Of a stretch of 64,000 nucleotides of DNA, positions 8,161 through 15,946 are shown in pieces. Position 1 is the stretch's first letter. The number at the start of each line of letters is the position of its first letter. Under the pieces are notes generated by a model. That model did not search any database. It was not told the DNA's origin and was given only the letters and a program-made list of their open reading frames with translations. Source of the stretch: DATARR01 sp036376245 (GTDB lineage: Bacteria > Acidobacteriota > Thermoanaerobaculia > Multivoradales > UBA5704); contig DASVAS010000023.1 of NCBI GenBank assembly GCA_036376245.1, forward strand, positions 124,001 to 188,000, given 5' to 3'. The position numbers were made by a program, and so were the translations under genes.

Positions 8161-9962
8161 AGGACCTGGTGAAGGCGCGGCCCTGTTTCCTCCTGCTCGC
8201 TCTCCTCGGGGTGCTGGCGGCTCCCGCGATGGCGGAGATCGACGCCCGCGTGCGCCTCCACCCCGAGGTCATCGGTGTGGGCGAGATCGCCACGCTGACG
8301 GTCGAGGTCCGCAGCGACGAGTTCTCCAGCCTGATCTTCCGGCCGGACTTCGAGCTCGAGAACCTGGAGATCGTCACCCCCCGCAGCCAGTATGAAGATC
8401 TGCGGTACACCAACGGCGCCCTGCTGCACTCGGTCCGCCAGGTCTGGCAGGTGCGGGCGCTGGAGCCCGGCCGGGCGCGGGTGCGCTCCATCTCGGTCCG
8501 GTTGCAGGACCGCGTCATCCCGGTCCCCGACCAGGAGATCCAAGTACAGCGCGATCCGGCCCGCCTGGGCCTGAGCCAGCGGTCGATCCAGCGCCAGGAG
8601 GACCCTTTCGAGCGGTTCTTCGGCCGCATGCCGCTCCCCTGGCGCCGCGAGTCCCAACAGCCGCCGGTCTTCCTGCGCGCCGAGATGGAGCCGGCGCGGC
8701 CGGTCGTGGGCCAGCAGGTCGTCTACACGATCTATCTCTACACCCGCGAGAACATCGGCGCCATCTCCCCCAGCGGCGTCCCGGACTTCCGCGGCTTCTG
8801 GGTGCGCGACATCCCCATACCGCAGCAGCTCAATGCCGAGCTGGTGGAGATCGAGGGGCGGCGGTACGGCCGCGTGCCGCTGATCCGCAAGGCGCTCTTC
8901 CCCCTGCGCCCGGGCCGCTACCAGATCGAGCCCGCCGTGGTGGACGTGACGGTGCAGACGTACAGCCGGAGCGTGTTCTTCGCGCCCCGTTCCGAGCCGA
9001 TGCGGCTGCGTACGGAGCCGGCGAGCGTGGACGTGCGCCCGCTGCCGCCCGCGCCGCCGGGTTTCGCCGGCGCCGTCGGGCAGATCGCCATGGCGGTGCA
9101 GGTGGAGCCGCGGGAGGTGCGCCTCGGGGAGGCGGCCACGCTCACGGTCCGCGTGGGCGGCACGGGCAACCTGCAGGGCCTGCACGAGCCGGCGCTCGAC
9201 CTGCCGCCGGGGCTCACCGCCTTCCCGCCTCAGCAGGAAGGGGCCGACGACGTCACCGGCTCGCGGGTGCGCGGGACCCGGATCTGGCACTACTCCGTGA
9301 TCCCCGAGCGCGCCGGCCGCTACACGCTGGAGCCGCCGCGGATCGCCTACTTCGACCCCGCCGCCGGCGAGTACAAGGTGGCGACGGCGCCGGACCTCGT
9401 GCTCACGGCCCTGCCCCGCCCGGTCTCGAAAGACGAATCGGCGACATCCGGCGAGCCGCACGGCATCCGCTTCTCGGCGGCGGACATGGCCGGCGGGGCC
9501 GGCCGCCGCTGGACGCGGACGCTGCCCTGGCTCTTCGCCATTCCCTGGGCCCTGGCGCTGGTGGTCACCCTGGCGCGCCGCCGGGGCTCCGGCTCTTCTC
9601 CCATGGGTCCCCTGCGCCCCCTCGGCGCCGCGCCGGCGGCGGGCGCCCCCGCCCTCGCCCGCATGGAGGAGACCCTGCGGGAGGTCGAGTCCGAGCAGCG
9701 GCCCCGGCAGGTGGCGGCGCGGCTGGAAGAGGCCTGGCGGGAGCTGCTGGCCGAGCGCTGGGACATCCCGCCGGCCACCTCCTCCTCCCGCTGGCGCGAG
9801 ATGCTGGCCGCGCGGGGCGTCACCCTGGAAGCCCTGGACGAGCTCGGGCGTCTGCTGGAAGACTTGAGCTATCTGCGCTATGCCCCCCAGCTCTCCTCCA
9901 CCGACAACCTGCGGGCCGAGACGCTCGCCCGTTGCCGTCTCCTCCTCCGCCGTCTGAAGTGA
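8157..9962 (+). CDS. batD: BatD-like protein (oxygen tolerance family)
   Basis: About 601 residues. A signal peptide (FLLLALLGVLAAPAMA) is followed by repeated immunoglobulin-like beta-domains: the stretch VRLHPEVIGVGEIATLTVEV near the start is echoed by VQVEPREVRLGEAATLTVRV midway. A membrane helix near TLPWLFAIPWALALVVTLA is followed by a cytoplasmic helical tail. This is the BatD arrangement. TTG 8154 also opens the frame, but GTG 8157 forms the GTGA overlap typical of this operon and is preferred. Its stop overlaps the next gene's GTG at 9959. Confidence 0.88.
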   Translation: MKDLVKARPCFLLLALLGVLAAPAMAEIDARVRLHPEVIGVGEIATLTVEVRSDEFSSLIFRPDFELENLEIVTPRSQYEDLRYTNGALLHSVRQVWQVRALEPGRARVRSISVRLQDRVIPVPDQEIQVQRDPARLGLSQRSIQRQEDPFERFFGRMPLPWRRESQQPPVFLRAEMEPARPVVGQQVVYTIYLYTRENIGAISPSGVPDFRGFWVRDIPIPQQLNAELVEIEGRRYGRVPLIRKALFPLRPGRYQIEPAVVDVTVQTYSRSVFFAPRSEPMRLRTEPASVDVRPLPPAPPGFAGAVGQIAMAVQVEPREVRLGEAATLTVRVGGTGNLQGLHEPALDLPPGLTAFPPQQEGADDVTGSRVRGTRIWHYSVIPERAGRYTLEPPRIAYFDPAAGEYKVATAPDLVLTALPRPVSKDESATSGEPHGIRFSAADMAGGAGRRWTRTLPWLFAIPWALALVVTLARRRGSGSSPMGPLRPLGAAPAAGAPALARMEETLREVESEQRPRQVAARLEEAWRELLAERWDIPPATSSSRWREMLAARGVTLEALDELGRLLEDLSYLRYAPQLSSTDNLRAETLARCRLLLRRLK

Positions 9963-10645
9963 GAGCCCTCCGCGCCCTCCTTGTGCCGGTCCTCCTCCTC
10001 CTGGCGGGAGCCCCGGCCGGAGCGGAGGACACGGAGGCGCTGGAGGCGGGGAACCGGTGGTTCGAGAAGGACGACCTCGAAACCGCCCTGGACACCTACG
10101 CGGAAGGGTGGACCGGGGACGGCTCGCCTCTGAACGCCGCCCTGGCCTACAACGCCGGCACCGCCGCTCTGCGCCTGGGTCGGCTGCCCGAGGCCCTGCT
10201 CTGGTTCCGCCGCGCCCAGGCCGCCGCCCCCCGGGACCCCTGGGTACGCGACAACCTCACCGCGGCCCGCGCCTCGCTGGGGCATCCTCCCCCCGAAGCC
10301 CCTCTCCCCTGGCGCGTCCTGCTCCGGCACGCTCCTTGGATAGCGTTTGGGGGGATCGCCCTGGCCTGGGCGGCGTTCGCGCTGGTCGCCCTGAGGAAGC
10401 CGCCCCGTCCCGTCCGGCTGGCGCTCCTGGCCGTCCTCTCCGGCGCCGTCTTCGCCGCCGGCTTCCTCGCCGGCCGCGTCGGTCCCAGGCCGGCAGTCCT
10501 GCTGGAGCCCTGCCCGGACGCGAAGACCGGACTGCGCGCCGGCAGCGAGGTCTGGGTGCGGCCCGACGGAGACGGCTGGCGGATCGTAGAAGAGGACGGG
10601 GACCTGGTGTGTCCCGGGAAAGCGGTCGGTCTGGTGGAGCCCTGA
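9959..10645 (+). CDS. batE: BatE-like TPR/SH3-like protein, last gene of the Bat operon
   Basis: 228 residues from GTG 9959, which overlaps the upstream TGA. Parts in order: signal peptide (LLVPVLLLLAGAPAGA), a TPR pair (about 28-90, including LAYNAGTAALRLG), two membrane helices (about 119-135 and 144-160), and a C-terminal SH3-like beta domain with the motif G-S-E-V-W-V and a closing VCPGKAVGLVEP. This is the layout of BatE. The operon ends here: 134 bp without a gene follow, with no obvious strong terminator. Confidence 0.82.
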   Translation: MRALRALLVPVLLLLAGAPAGAEDTEALEAGNRWFEKDDLETALDTYAEGWTGDGSPLNAALAYNAGTAALRLGRLPEALLWFRRAQAAAPRDPWVRDNLTAARASLGHPPPEAPLPWRVLLRHAPWIAFGGIALAWAAFALVALRKPPRPVRLALLAVLSGAVFAAGFLAGRVGPRPAVLLEPCPDAKTGLRAGSEVWVRPDGDGWRIVEEDGDLVCPGKAVGLVEP

Positions 10646-10692
10646 GGGGGCCGGGCCGCTTTCGCCGATCCTCAACTTCTGGTATCGTCCCG

Positions 10693-10710
10693 TGTAAGTC
10701 GGCCCTTACA
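10693..10710. promoter_or_regulatory. Inverted repeat TGTAAG-N6-CTTACA upstream of the GGDEF gene
   Basis: A perfect 6-bp inverted repeat with a 6-bp spacer lies about 70 bp before the GGDEF gene start. Its right arm overlaps a TACAAT hexamer (10707-10712) that could serve as a -10 box. Tandem ATTG/ATGG tetramers follow (about 10711-10735). The size and position suit an operator for a dimeric repressor, but no regulator is identified. Confidence 0.4.
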
Positions 10711-10779
10711 ATTGATTGATTGGGATGGATGGATCTGGAGTCGTCATGTCGCAGGTAGGGCGAAATCGGAGTGCCGTCC

Positions 10780-11976
10780 ATGGGTGACGCACTCGTGCGG
10801 GTCAGCATGCCGGACGAAGGATTCAGCACGCCGGACGACTTCCATTCCCTGGAAGCGGTCCAACTCGAACGCTTCCTGGAAAGGCGCCGGGCCAATCCGA
10901 GCTTCCCCCTGGAGCTGAGCCTCGCCGAGAACCTCATCGAGGTGCTGCGCCGGGCCAACCGCTTCGTGCCCTCGGCCGCGGGCTCGATCCTCCTCGACGA
11001 TCCCAACGACAAGAAAGAGGACCGCCGCAAGAACACCCTGACGTTCATCGCGGCCTTCGGCGAGAAGTCTTCCTGCCTGGTGGGGCAGAAGATCCCGGCC
11101 GACCAGGGAATCGCGGGCCGCGTCTACATGACCGGCGAGACCTACTCGACCCCCTACGCGCCGAGCGACCGCTTCTTCTACCGGGCCATGGACGAGCAGA
11201 CCCGCTACTCGACCGAGTCGCTGGTGGCCATCCCCATCCGCATCGAGGCCGAGGTCTGCGGCGTCCTGGAGCTGATCAACCGCCACGACGCCCCCGGCTA
11301 CAGCCAGGAGGACCTCAACCTCCTGGAGATCTTCGCCGGCTACATCTCGATCTCGATCCAGAACGTCCTCGACGGCCGGCAGGCGCAGGAGATCGCCAAG
11401 CGCGACAACCTGACGGGCCTCTACAACGACCGCTACCTGCACATTGCGCTCTCGGACGCCATCCGGCGCTGCAAGGCCGAGAGCCTGGACATGGCTCTGC
11501 TGTTCATCGACCTCGACTACTTCAAGCACGTCAACGACACCCACGGCCACCTCGCCGGCAGCCAGGTGCTGCGCGAGGTCGGACTCCTGCTGCGGCGCAA
11601 GGTGGCGCGCATCGGCGGCATCCCCGCCCGCTACGGCGGCGACGAGTTCGTGATGCTGCTGCCGGGGGTCGACCTCGAAGGGGCCATCGACCTTGCCGAG
11701 GAGCTGCGGGCCGAGATCGTGGACACCACCTTCTGCGGCGGCCCGGGAGACATCCAGCCGGAAGCGCTGTACCTCAAGGGGATCACCAGCTCGATCGGCG
11801 TCGCCACACTGCGCCAGCACCTGGATCCCGACCTCTCTCTCGACGCCAGCAAGAGCACCCTGCTGCGGCTGGCGGACGCGGCCATGTACGTGGCCAAGGA
11901 GACGGGCCGCAACCGCACCGCCCTGGCGGGCCAGCCGGTGCGGCGGCGCGTCAGCTCCCCCGACTTCTCGCGCTGA
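10780..11976 (+). CDS. GAF-GGDEF protein, probable diguanylate cyclase
   Basis: 398 residues. An N-terminal GAF sensor domain (about 45-200) is followed by a GGDEF domain that makes cyclic di-GMP from two GTP. The active-site loop is intact: RYGGDEF at 284-290. The inhibitory I-site RxxD normally sits seven residues before that Arg; here it reads RIGG, so product inhibition is probably lost. ATG 10780 is preferred over GTG 10771 because GGAG (10768-10771) is 8 bp upstream. There is no membrane segment or signal peptide, so the protein is cytoplasmic. The GAF ligand is unknown. Confidence 0.92.
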   Translation: MGDALVRVSMPDEGFSTPDDFHSLEAVQLERFLERRRANPSFPLELSLAENLIEVLRRANRFVPSAAGSILLDDPNDKKEDRRKNTLTFIAAFGEKSSCLVGQKIPADQGIAGRVYMTGETYSTPYAPSDRFFYRAMDEQTRYSTESLVAIPIRIEAEVCGVLELINRHDAPGYSQEDLNLLEIFAGYISISIQNVLDGRQAQEIAKRDNLTGLYNDRYLHIALSDAIRRCKAESLDMALLFIDLDYFKHVNDTHGHLAGSQVLREVGLLLRRKVARIGGIPARYGGDEFVMLLPGVDLEGAIDLAEELRAEIVDTTFCGGPGDIQPEALYLKGITSSIGVATLRQHLDPDLSLDASKSTLLRLADAAMYVAKETGRNRTALAGQPVRRRVSSPDFSR

Positions 11977-12123
11977 CGCTGTTTGACCCTCCGCGAAGGC
12001 GGGTGCTAGGATGCCGCCGCCTTTCCATAGGGGGGCCGGTGATCTCTGCCGCGCCCTGAACCCGACCATTGAAACGATCCAAGGCGTCTCCCGAGTGGAG
12101 AGCCTGGAGAGAGTGCGCGTCAT

Positions 12124-13269
12124 ATGAGCAGAAAACACCAGGTGGTGATCGCGGGAGCCGGCGGGATGGGCAGCGCCGTCGGCCTGTTGCTTCGTGAGCT
12201 GGGGGATTTCGAGGTGGACCTCTTCGTCGGCGACGCCGACGCCGGGCGGGCGAAGACCGCGGCGGCGTGGATCCGCGAGGGTTCACTCAAACCGGGGGAG
12301 GTCCACGCCTTTCACCTGCCCGCCGAGGGGACGAACGGCGAATTCCAGGAGGCTCTCACCCGCGCCCACATCCTTCTCGACTGCCTGCCGGGCAAGGAGG
12401 CGCCCCGCATGGCCCGCCTTGCCCGCCAGTTCGACCTCCATTACGCCAACCTCACCGAGCACGTGAAGGAGACCGAGGAGATCCAGGAGATCGCCGAAGG
12501 ATCGGAGCGCGGCTTCCTGCTCCAGACCGGCCTCGCCCCGGGCTACATCAACGTCCTCGGGAACCAGCTCTTCCAGCGCTTCCGCCGCGAGAACAACGTC
12601 GAGACGGCCGACCGCCTGGAGATGCGCGTCGGCGCCCTCACCACCAACGCCCGGCCGCCGCACTACTACGGCTTCACCTGGAGCTCCATCGGCGTGGCCA
12701 CCGAGTACGTCGAGCCCGCCACCGTGATCCGCGACTTCCAGCGCTGCGAGCGGCCTTCCCTCTCGGAACGCGCCACCGTCCTCATCGACGGCATCGCCTA
12801 CGAAGAGGACCTCACCTCGGGCGGCGCCGCCGACCTGCCGCACGCCTTCGAAGGCAAGGTGCGCCACCTCGACTACAAGACCCTGCGCTACCCCGGCCAC
12901 TACGCCTGGGTGGAGAGCCTGCTGGCCCAGATCCCCGAAGGCGAGGACCGCCCGGAGCACCTGCTCCGGAAGATGGAAGAAGCCATCCCCTTCCTGGAAG
13001 ACGACGTGGTGGTGCTCTATGCCGCCGTCGAAGGCCGGGGGGCGGACGGCGTGTTCCGCCGTCTCGAGAAGTCGCGCTCGATCCGCGCCTGCCGCGTCGG
13101 CGCCCGCACGCTCAAGGCCATCCAGTCGACCACCACCGCCGGGCTGGCGGAATCGGCGCGCCTGCTCCTCAGCGGCAACGTCCAGGGCGTCTGCCTCCAG
13201 AGCCACATCAACCCCGATCACTTCATGGCCGGCCCCTTCGTGGCGGAGATCTACCACCGCGACATGTAG
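12124..13269 (+). CDS. Saccharopine dehydrogenase-family oxidoreductase
   Basis: 381 residues. The N-terminus has a Rossmann nucleotide-binding motif VIAGAGGMGSAVG (residues 8-20), and the body matches the saccharopine dehydrogenase family, with the catalytic region around TGLAPGYINVLGNQLF. Saccharopine reductases/dehydrogenases join or split lysine and 2-oxoglutarate via saccharopine. An aminoadipate-semialdehyde dehydrogenase-like gene lies 2.7 kb downstream on the same strand, consistent with lysine breakdown by the saccharopine route. Which of the two saccharopine-cleaving activities it has cannot be read from sequence. A strong hairpin follows the stop. Confidence 0.88.
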   Translation: MSRKHQVVIAGAGGMGSAVGLLLRELGDFEVDLFVGDADAGRAKTAAAWIREGSLKPGEVHAFHLPAEGTNGEFQEALTRAHILLDCLPGKEAPRMARLARQFDLHYANLTEHVKETEEIQEIAEGSERGFLLQTGLAPGYINVLGNQLFQRFRRENNVETADRLEMRVGALTTNARPPHYYGFTWSSIGVATEYVEPATVIRDFQRCERPSLSERATVLIDGIAYEEDLTSGGAADLPHAFEGKVRHLDYKTLRYPGHYAWVESLLAQIPEGEDRPEHLLRKMEEAIPFLEDDVVVLYAAVEGRGADGVFRRLEKSRSIRACRVGARTLKAIQSTTTAGLAESARLLLSGNVQGVCLQSHINPDHFMAGPFVAEIYHRDM

Positions 13270-13295
13270 TTCCGGTATCGCCAATCCTCCTCCGT

Positions 13296-13335
13296 CCCCC
13301 CTCCCGAGAGCTGAATTCCTCAGCTTCGAGGGGGG
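13296..13335. terminator. Strong hairpin after the saccharopine dehydrogenase gene
   Basis: CCCCCCTC at 13296-13303 and AGCTGA at 13309-13314 pair with TCAGCT and CGAGGGGGG at 13320-13335, forming a long GC-rich stem with small bulges. The following CGGTTTCACTCTTGT is only modestly T-rich, so this may be an intrinsic terminator or a stabilising 3' hairpin. Confidence 0.55.
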
Positions 13336-13619
13336 CGGTTTCACTCTTGTCAAGCCTTGAGCGGACTCATTGCCGGACGTGTATTCAGGCTGCGGAAAAT
13401 TCTGCCCTCCCCTGGGAAGAGCGTAGGGAAAAAACTGCCACGCGCTCACGGGACCTTTTTCAAGTCACTGATTTGAAAGGAGTTCCGCAGAATGCACAAA
13501 AATCTGTTCAAAGAGCGTCAAATCGCTGTAACTCCGTGCGTTTGGTCCTCCAGACCCGGGTTTTCCCACAAGGTTTTCCACAGCGTCTGTGGAGATCGGG
13601 GGAGTCTCCGGAGAGGCGT
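13336..13619. other. AT-richer intergenic stretch without a supported gene
   Basis: About 280 bp of visibly lower GC than the surroundings. It contains TTTCAA...TTGAAA (13458-13478), a good AAGGAG at 13477-13482 followed by ATG 13492, and near 13562-13592 several DnaA-box-like words including TTTTCCACA plus CCACAG-cgt-CTGTGG. The frame opened by ATG 13492 runs antisense into the next gene and has no recognisable product. It could be a decayed gene, a regulatory region or a DnaA-binding site. Confidence 0.4.
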
Positions 13620-15626
13620 TCAGGGAGTGAGCGGCCAGTGCTCACCCGCTGCGCGCCTCCGGCACGGAATGGCGTCAAAAGCGGCGGCCGAAGTGCCCGG
13701 CGCGGCGGCGGCCGGAGGGAGGGAAGCGCGTCCCAGGGCGCCCTTCCGGACCTTGATCAGCCCCCACTCCACGGGCCACTGGCGGCGGCGGAAGACGGCC
13801 AGGGAGAGCGTCTCCTGCTGCTCGTGGTCGATGGTCATCTGGATCTCCTCGACCGCCCCTGTTCCTTCTCCGGGATGAGGCGCCGCCCGGAGCAGCGCCT
13901 CCTTCCAGCCGGCGTCCACCCCGGGCCAGCGGCGGACCGTTTCCAGCGCGCGCCGGAAGAGGGCGGGGTTCCGTTCCCAGACCGTCGCGGCGGCGATCCT
14001 GGGCTCGATCAGCAGCGCGTGCGCGCCATAGGCGGGCGCTTCCGGCACGGACCGGTAGGAGAGCATCCGGTAGAACGGCGGGAAGGGGTTGAGGGGATCG
14101 AGGGAGCAGGCACCGTCCAGCGCCATCCCGACCCACGGGCGGCGGGCCGAATAGCCCAGGATTCCGGCCACGCTCCAGAGGGCCGGCACCGCCACCCCGT
14201 CCTCGGCGGCCTCCAGCGCCAGCTCGGACGCCTCGGTCTTCCCGCCGTCCTCGCGCGCCCGCAGCAGCGCGAGGCGCATGGGGTAGAGCGGGAACGAGGG
14301 ATCGGCCCGGACCGCCTCCCGGAGCTGGGCCTCGGCCTCGCCGCTCCGGCCCCCTACGTCGGCGGCCACCGCCTGATCGTAATGCCAGCGCGCCACTCCG
14401 GCGGGGAGCAGGGCGACCAGGGCCGCGGCGGCGTAGATCCGCGCCGGCACGGGCGAATCCGGTCCGGACCTCCCCCGGCCGCCGCCCGCCAGCGCCGCCC
14501 CGGCCGCCACCGCGGCGGCCAGCGGCAGGGCCGTGACCGCGACCGCGCCGCTGCCGAGCGAGGCGACGGCGCCGCCCGCGAGTCCCAGGAGCCCGCACGT
14601 CAGCAGCGCCGGGTCCCGGCCGTCCTGCCGCTCGGCGATCCGGCGGGAAAAGAACAGGACCAGCAGACCCAGGATGGACAGGAGCCCGGTCAGGCCCAGC
14701 TCGTAGGCGAGCTGGATCGGGAGCGAATGGAGGTCCCCCACCGCCTCGCCCCAGGGGCGTACCCGGGGGACGGGTTCGAGGAACGCCGCGGCCGTCCAGG
14801 GCGCCGCTCCCGGTCCCCAGCCCAGCAGCGGACGAGCCTGGAATCCTTCCACGCCCGCCGCGAAGTAGGCCCGCCGCGCCTGGGCCGAAGGATCGTTCCC
14901 CGCCACGATGTCCCACGCCCTGGGGAGTTGAAAGGCCGCGACGGCCAGGACCAGCCCCAGCAGCGCCAGCCGCTGCCGGGGCCGCGCCCGGCGTCCCACC
15001 CCCAGCACGGCTTCCACGGCCAGCGCCACGGCTCCTGTCAGCGAGCCGCTCGCCAGGACCGCCGCCACTCCCAGGGCTCCGGCGGCGAACCCGGCGAAGC
15101 GCCACCGCCCCGTTTCCCGGGAAGGGAGCGAGGCGACGGGGAGCAGCAGCGCCAGCCACGCCGCCAGCAGGTTGTGATGTCCCAGGGGCATGGCCGCCCG
15201 CGGCGAGCCCAGCACCCGCCAGTCGATCAGCGCCCAGAGGGAAACGCCGGCCACCACCAGCGCCAGCGCCCGCAACCCGGTCCGCCGGTCCGCCTCCAGC
15301 CGCCAGCACCGGTTGACCGTCGCGGGCAGCGCCAGGAACGCGGGGAGCAGCACGACCGCCTGCCATCCCGCCCGCGGCGCCGGGGAGGCCCAGGCGCTGG
15401 CGGCGACCGCGATCCAGACGGCGAGCGGCAGCAGCCGGCCCGTCCTGCCCAGGCGCAACGGGTCCCGCCAGGACGCTCCCATCCAGGCCAGCGCGCCCAG
15501 CAGGGAGAGCGCCGCCGCGCCGCTCCCCTGCCACGTCGCCCCCCAGGCGAACGTTCCGCACCAAGCGCCGAACAGGGCGACGAGGAGGGAAGGGAGGAGG
15601 CCGGCCATGGGTGTGGATTCAAGCAT
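13620..15626 (-). CDS. O-antigen ligase-like (Wzy_C) polytopic membrane protein with a C-terminal TPR-like region
   Basis: About 668 residues from ATG 15626. The first 400 or so are almost continuously hydrophobic, giving 10-12 predicted membrane segments, with the family-type motif LGHHNLLAAWLALLLP near residue 150 and a large loop with LLGWGPGA before the later helices. This is the build of the O-antigen ligase/polymerase superfamily, which transfers glycans to lipid or protein acceptors. The C-terminal quarter is soluble and helical (AEAQLREAVRADPSFPLYPM), TPR-like. The frame extends upstream to 15665, but those residues come from a repeat element, so 15626 or ATG 15608 is preferred. Substrate unknown. 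Confidence 0.82.
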   Translation of the reverse strand: MLESTPMAGLLPSLLVALFGAWCGTFAWGATWQGSGAAALSLLGALAWMGASWRDPLRLGRTGRLLPLAVWIAVAASAWASPAPRAGWQAVVLLPAFLALPATVNRCWRLEADRRTGLRALALVVAGVSLWALIDWRVLGSPRAAMPLGHHNLLAAWLALLLPVASLPSRETGRWRFAGFAAGALGVAAVLASGSLTGAVALAVEAVLGVGRRARPRQRLALLGLVLAVAAFQLPRAWDIVAGNDPSAQARRAYFAAGVEGFQARPLLGWGPGAAPWTAAAFLEPVPRVRPWGEAVGDLHSLPIQLAYELGLTGLLSILGLLVLFFSRRIAERQDGRDPALLTCGLLGLAGGAVASLGSGAVAVTALPLAAAVAAGAALAGGGRGRSGPDSPVPARIYAAAALVALLPAGVARWHYDQAVAADVGGRSGEAEAQLREAVRADPSFPLYPMRLALLRAREDGGKTEASELALEAAEDGVAVPALWSVAGILGYSARRPWVGMALDGACSLDPLNPFPPFYRMLSYRSVPEAPAYGAHALLIEPRIAAATVWERNPALFRRALETVRRWPGVDAGWKEALLRAAPHPGEGTGAVEEIQMTIDHEQQETLSLAVFRRRQWPVEWGLIKVRKGALGRASLPPAAAAPGTSAAAFDAIPCRRRAAGEHWPLTP

Positions 15627-15650
15627 AGATTGCCCGCTGGGACGGCATGC

Positions 15651-15893
15651 CCTGCGAGCCCTCACTCCCCCTGCCCCCTCTCTCCCGACCCCTCCCTCCC
15701 ACCCACCCCGGGAGAGAGGGGAAAGGACAAAAGGGACACCAAGGACAGCAAGGACGGCGAAGAAGGCGTCCTTGACGTCCCTGGTGTCGTTGGTGTCCCT
15801 GGTGTCCTTTGGCTTCTTCTGACTAACCCCTCCTCCTCTCCCGGTGTGGGTGGGAGGGAGGGGTCGGGAGAGGAGGCCGGGAGGTGAGGGCCC
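15651..15893. repeat. Composite palindrome: divergent element ends around a GGACACCAA-type hairpin
   Basis: The left part (15651-15720) and right part (15827-15893) resemble the ends of the dispersed 182-bp element (GCCCTGCGAGCCCTCAC... and ...GGTGAGGGC), but the usual interior is replaced by 15724-15812. There, repeats of a 9-bp theme (GGACACCAA/GGACAGCAA) run one way and their complement (TTGGTGTCC/CTGGTGTCC) returns, making a nested hairpin. A second copy of the inner motif is at 52762-52864. The unit lies between two divergent genes. Confidence 0.6.
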
Positions 15894-15946
15894 GCCCGAA
15901 TGCGATATCCTGTTCCTCTTCAGTCGACCCTTCCAGGAGAAATCCG

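Noticed and set aside
13492..13878. Frame starting at ATG 13492 with a good AAGGAG
   Set aside because: After about 45 codons it is antisense to the O-antigen-ligase-like gene and shows no protein-like pattern; kept only as a possible relic.
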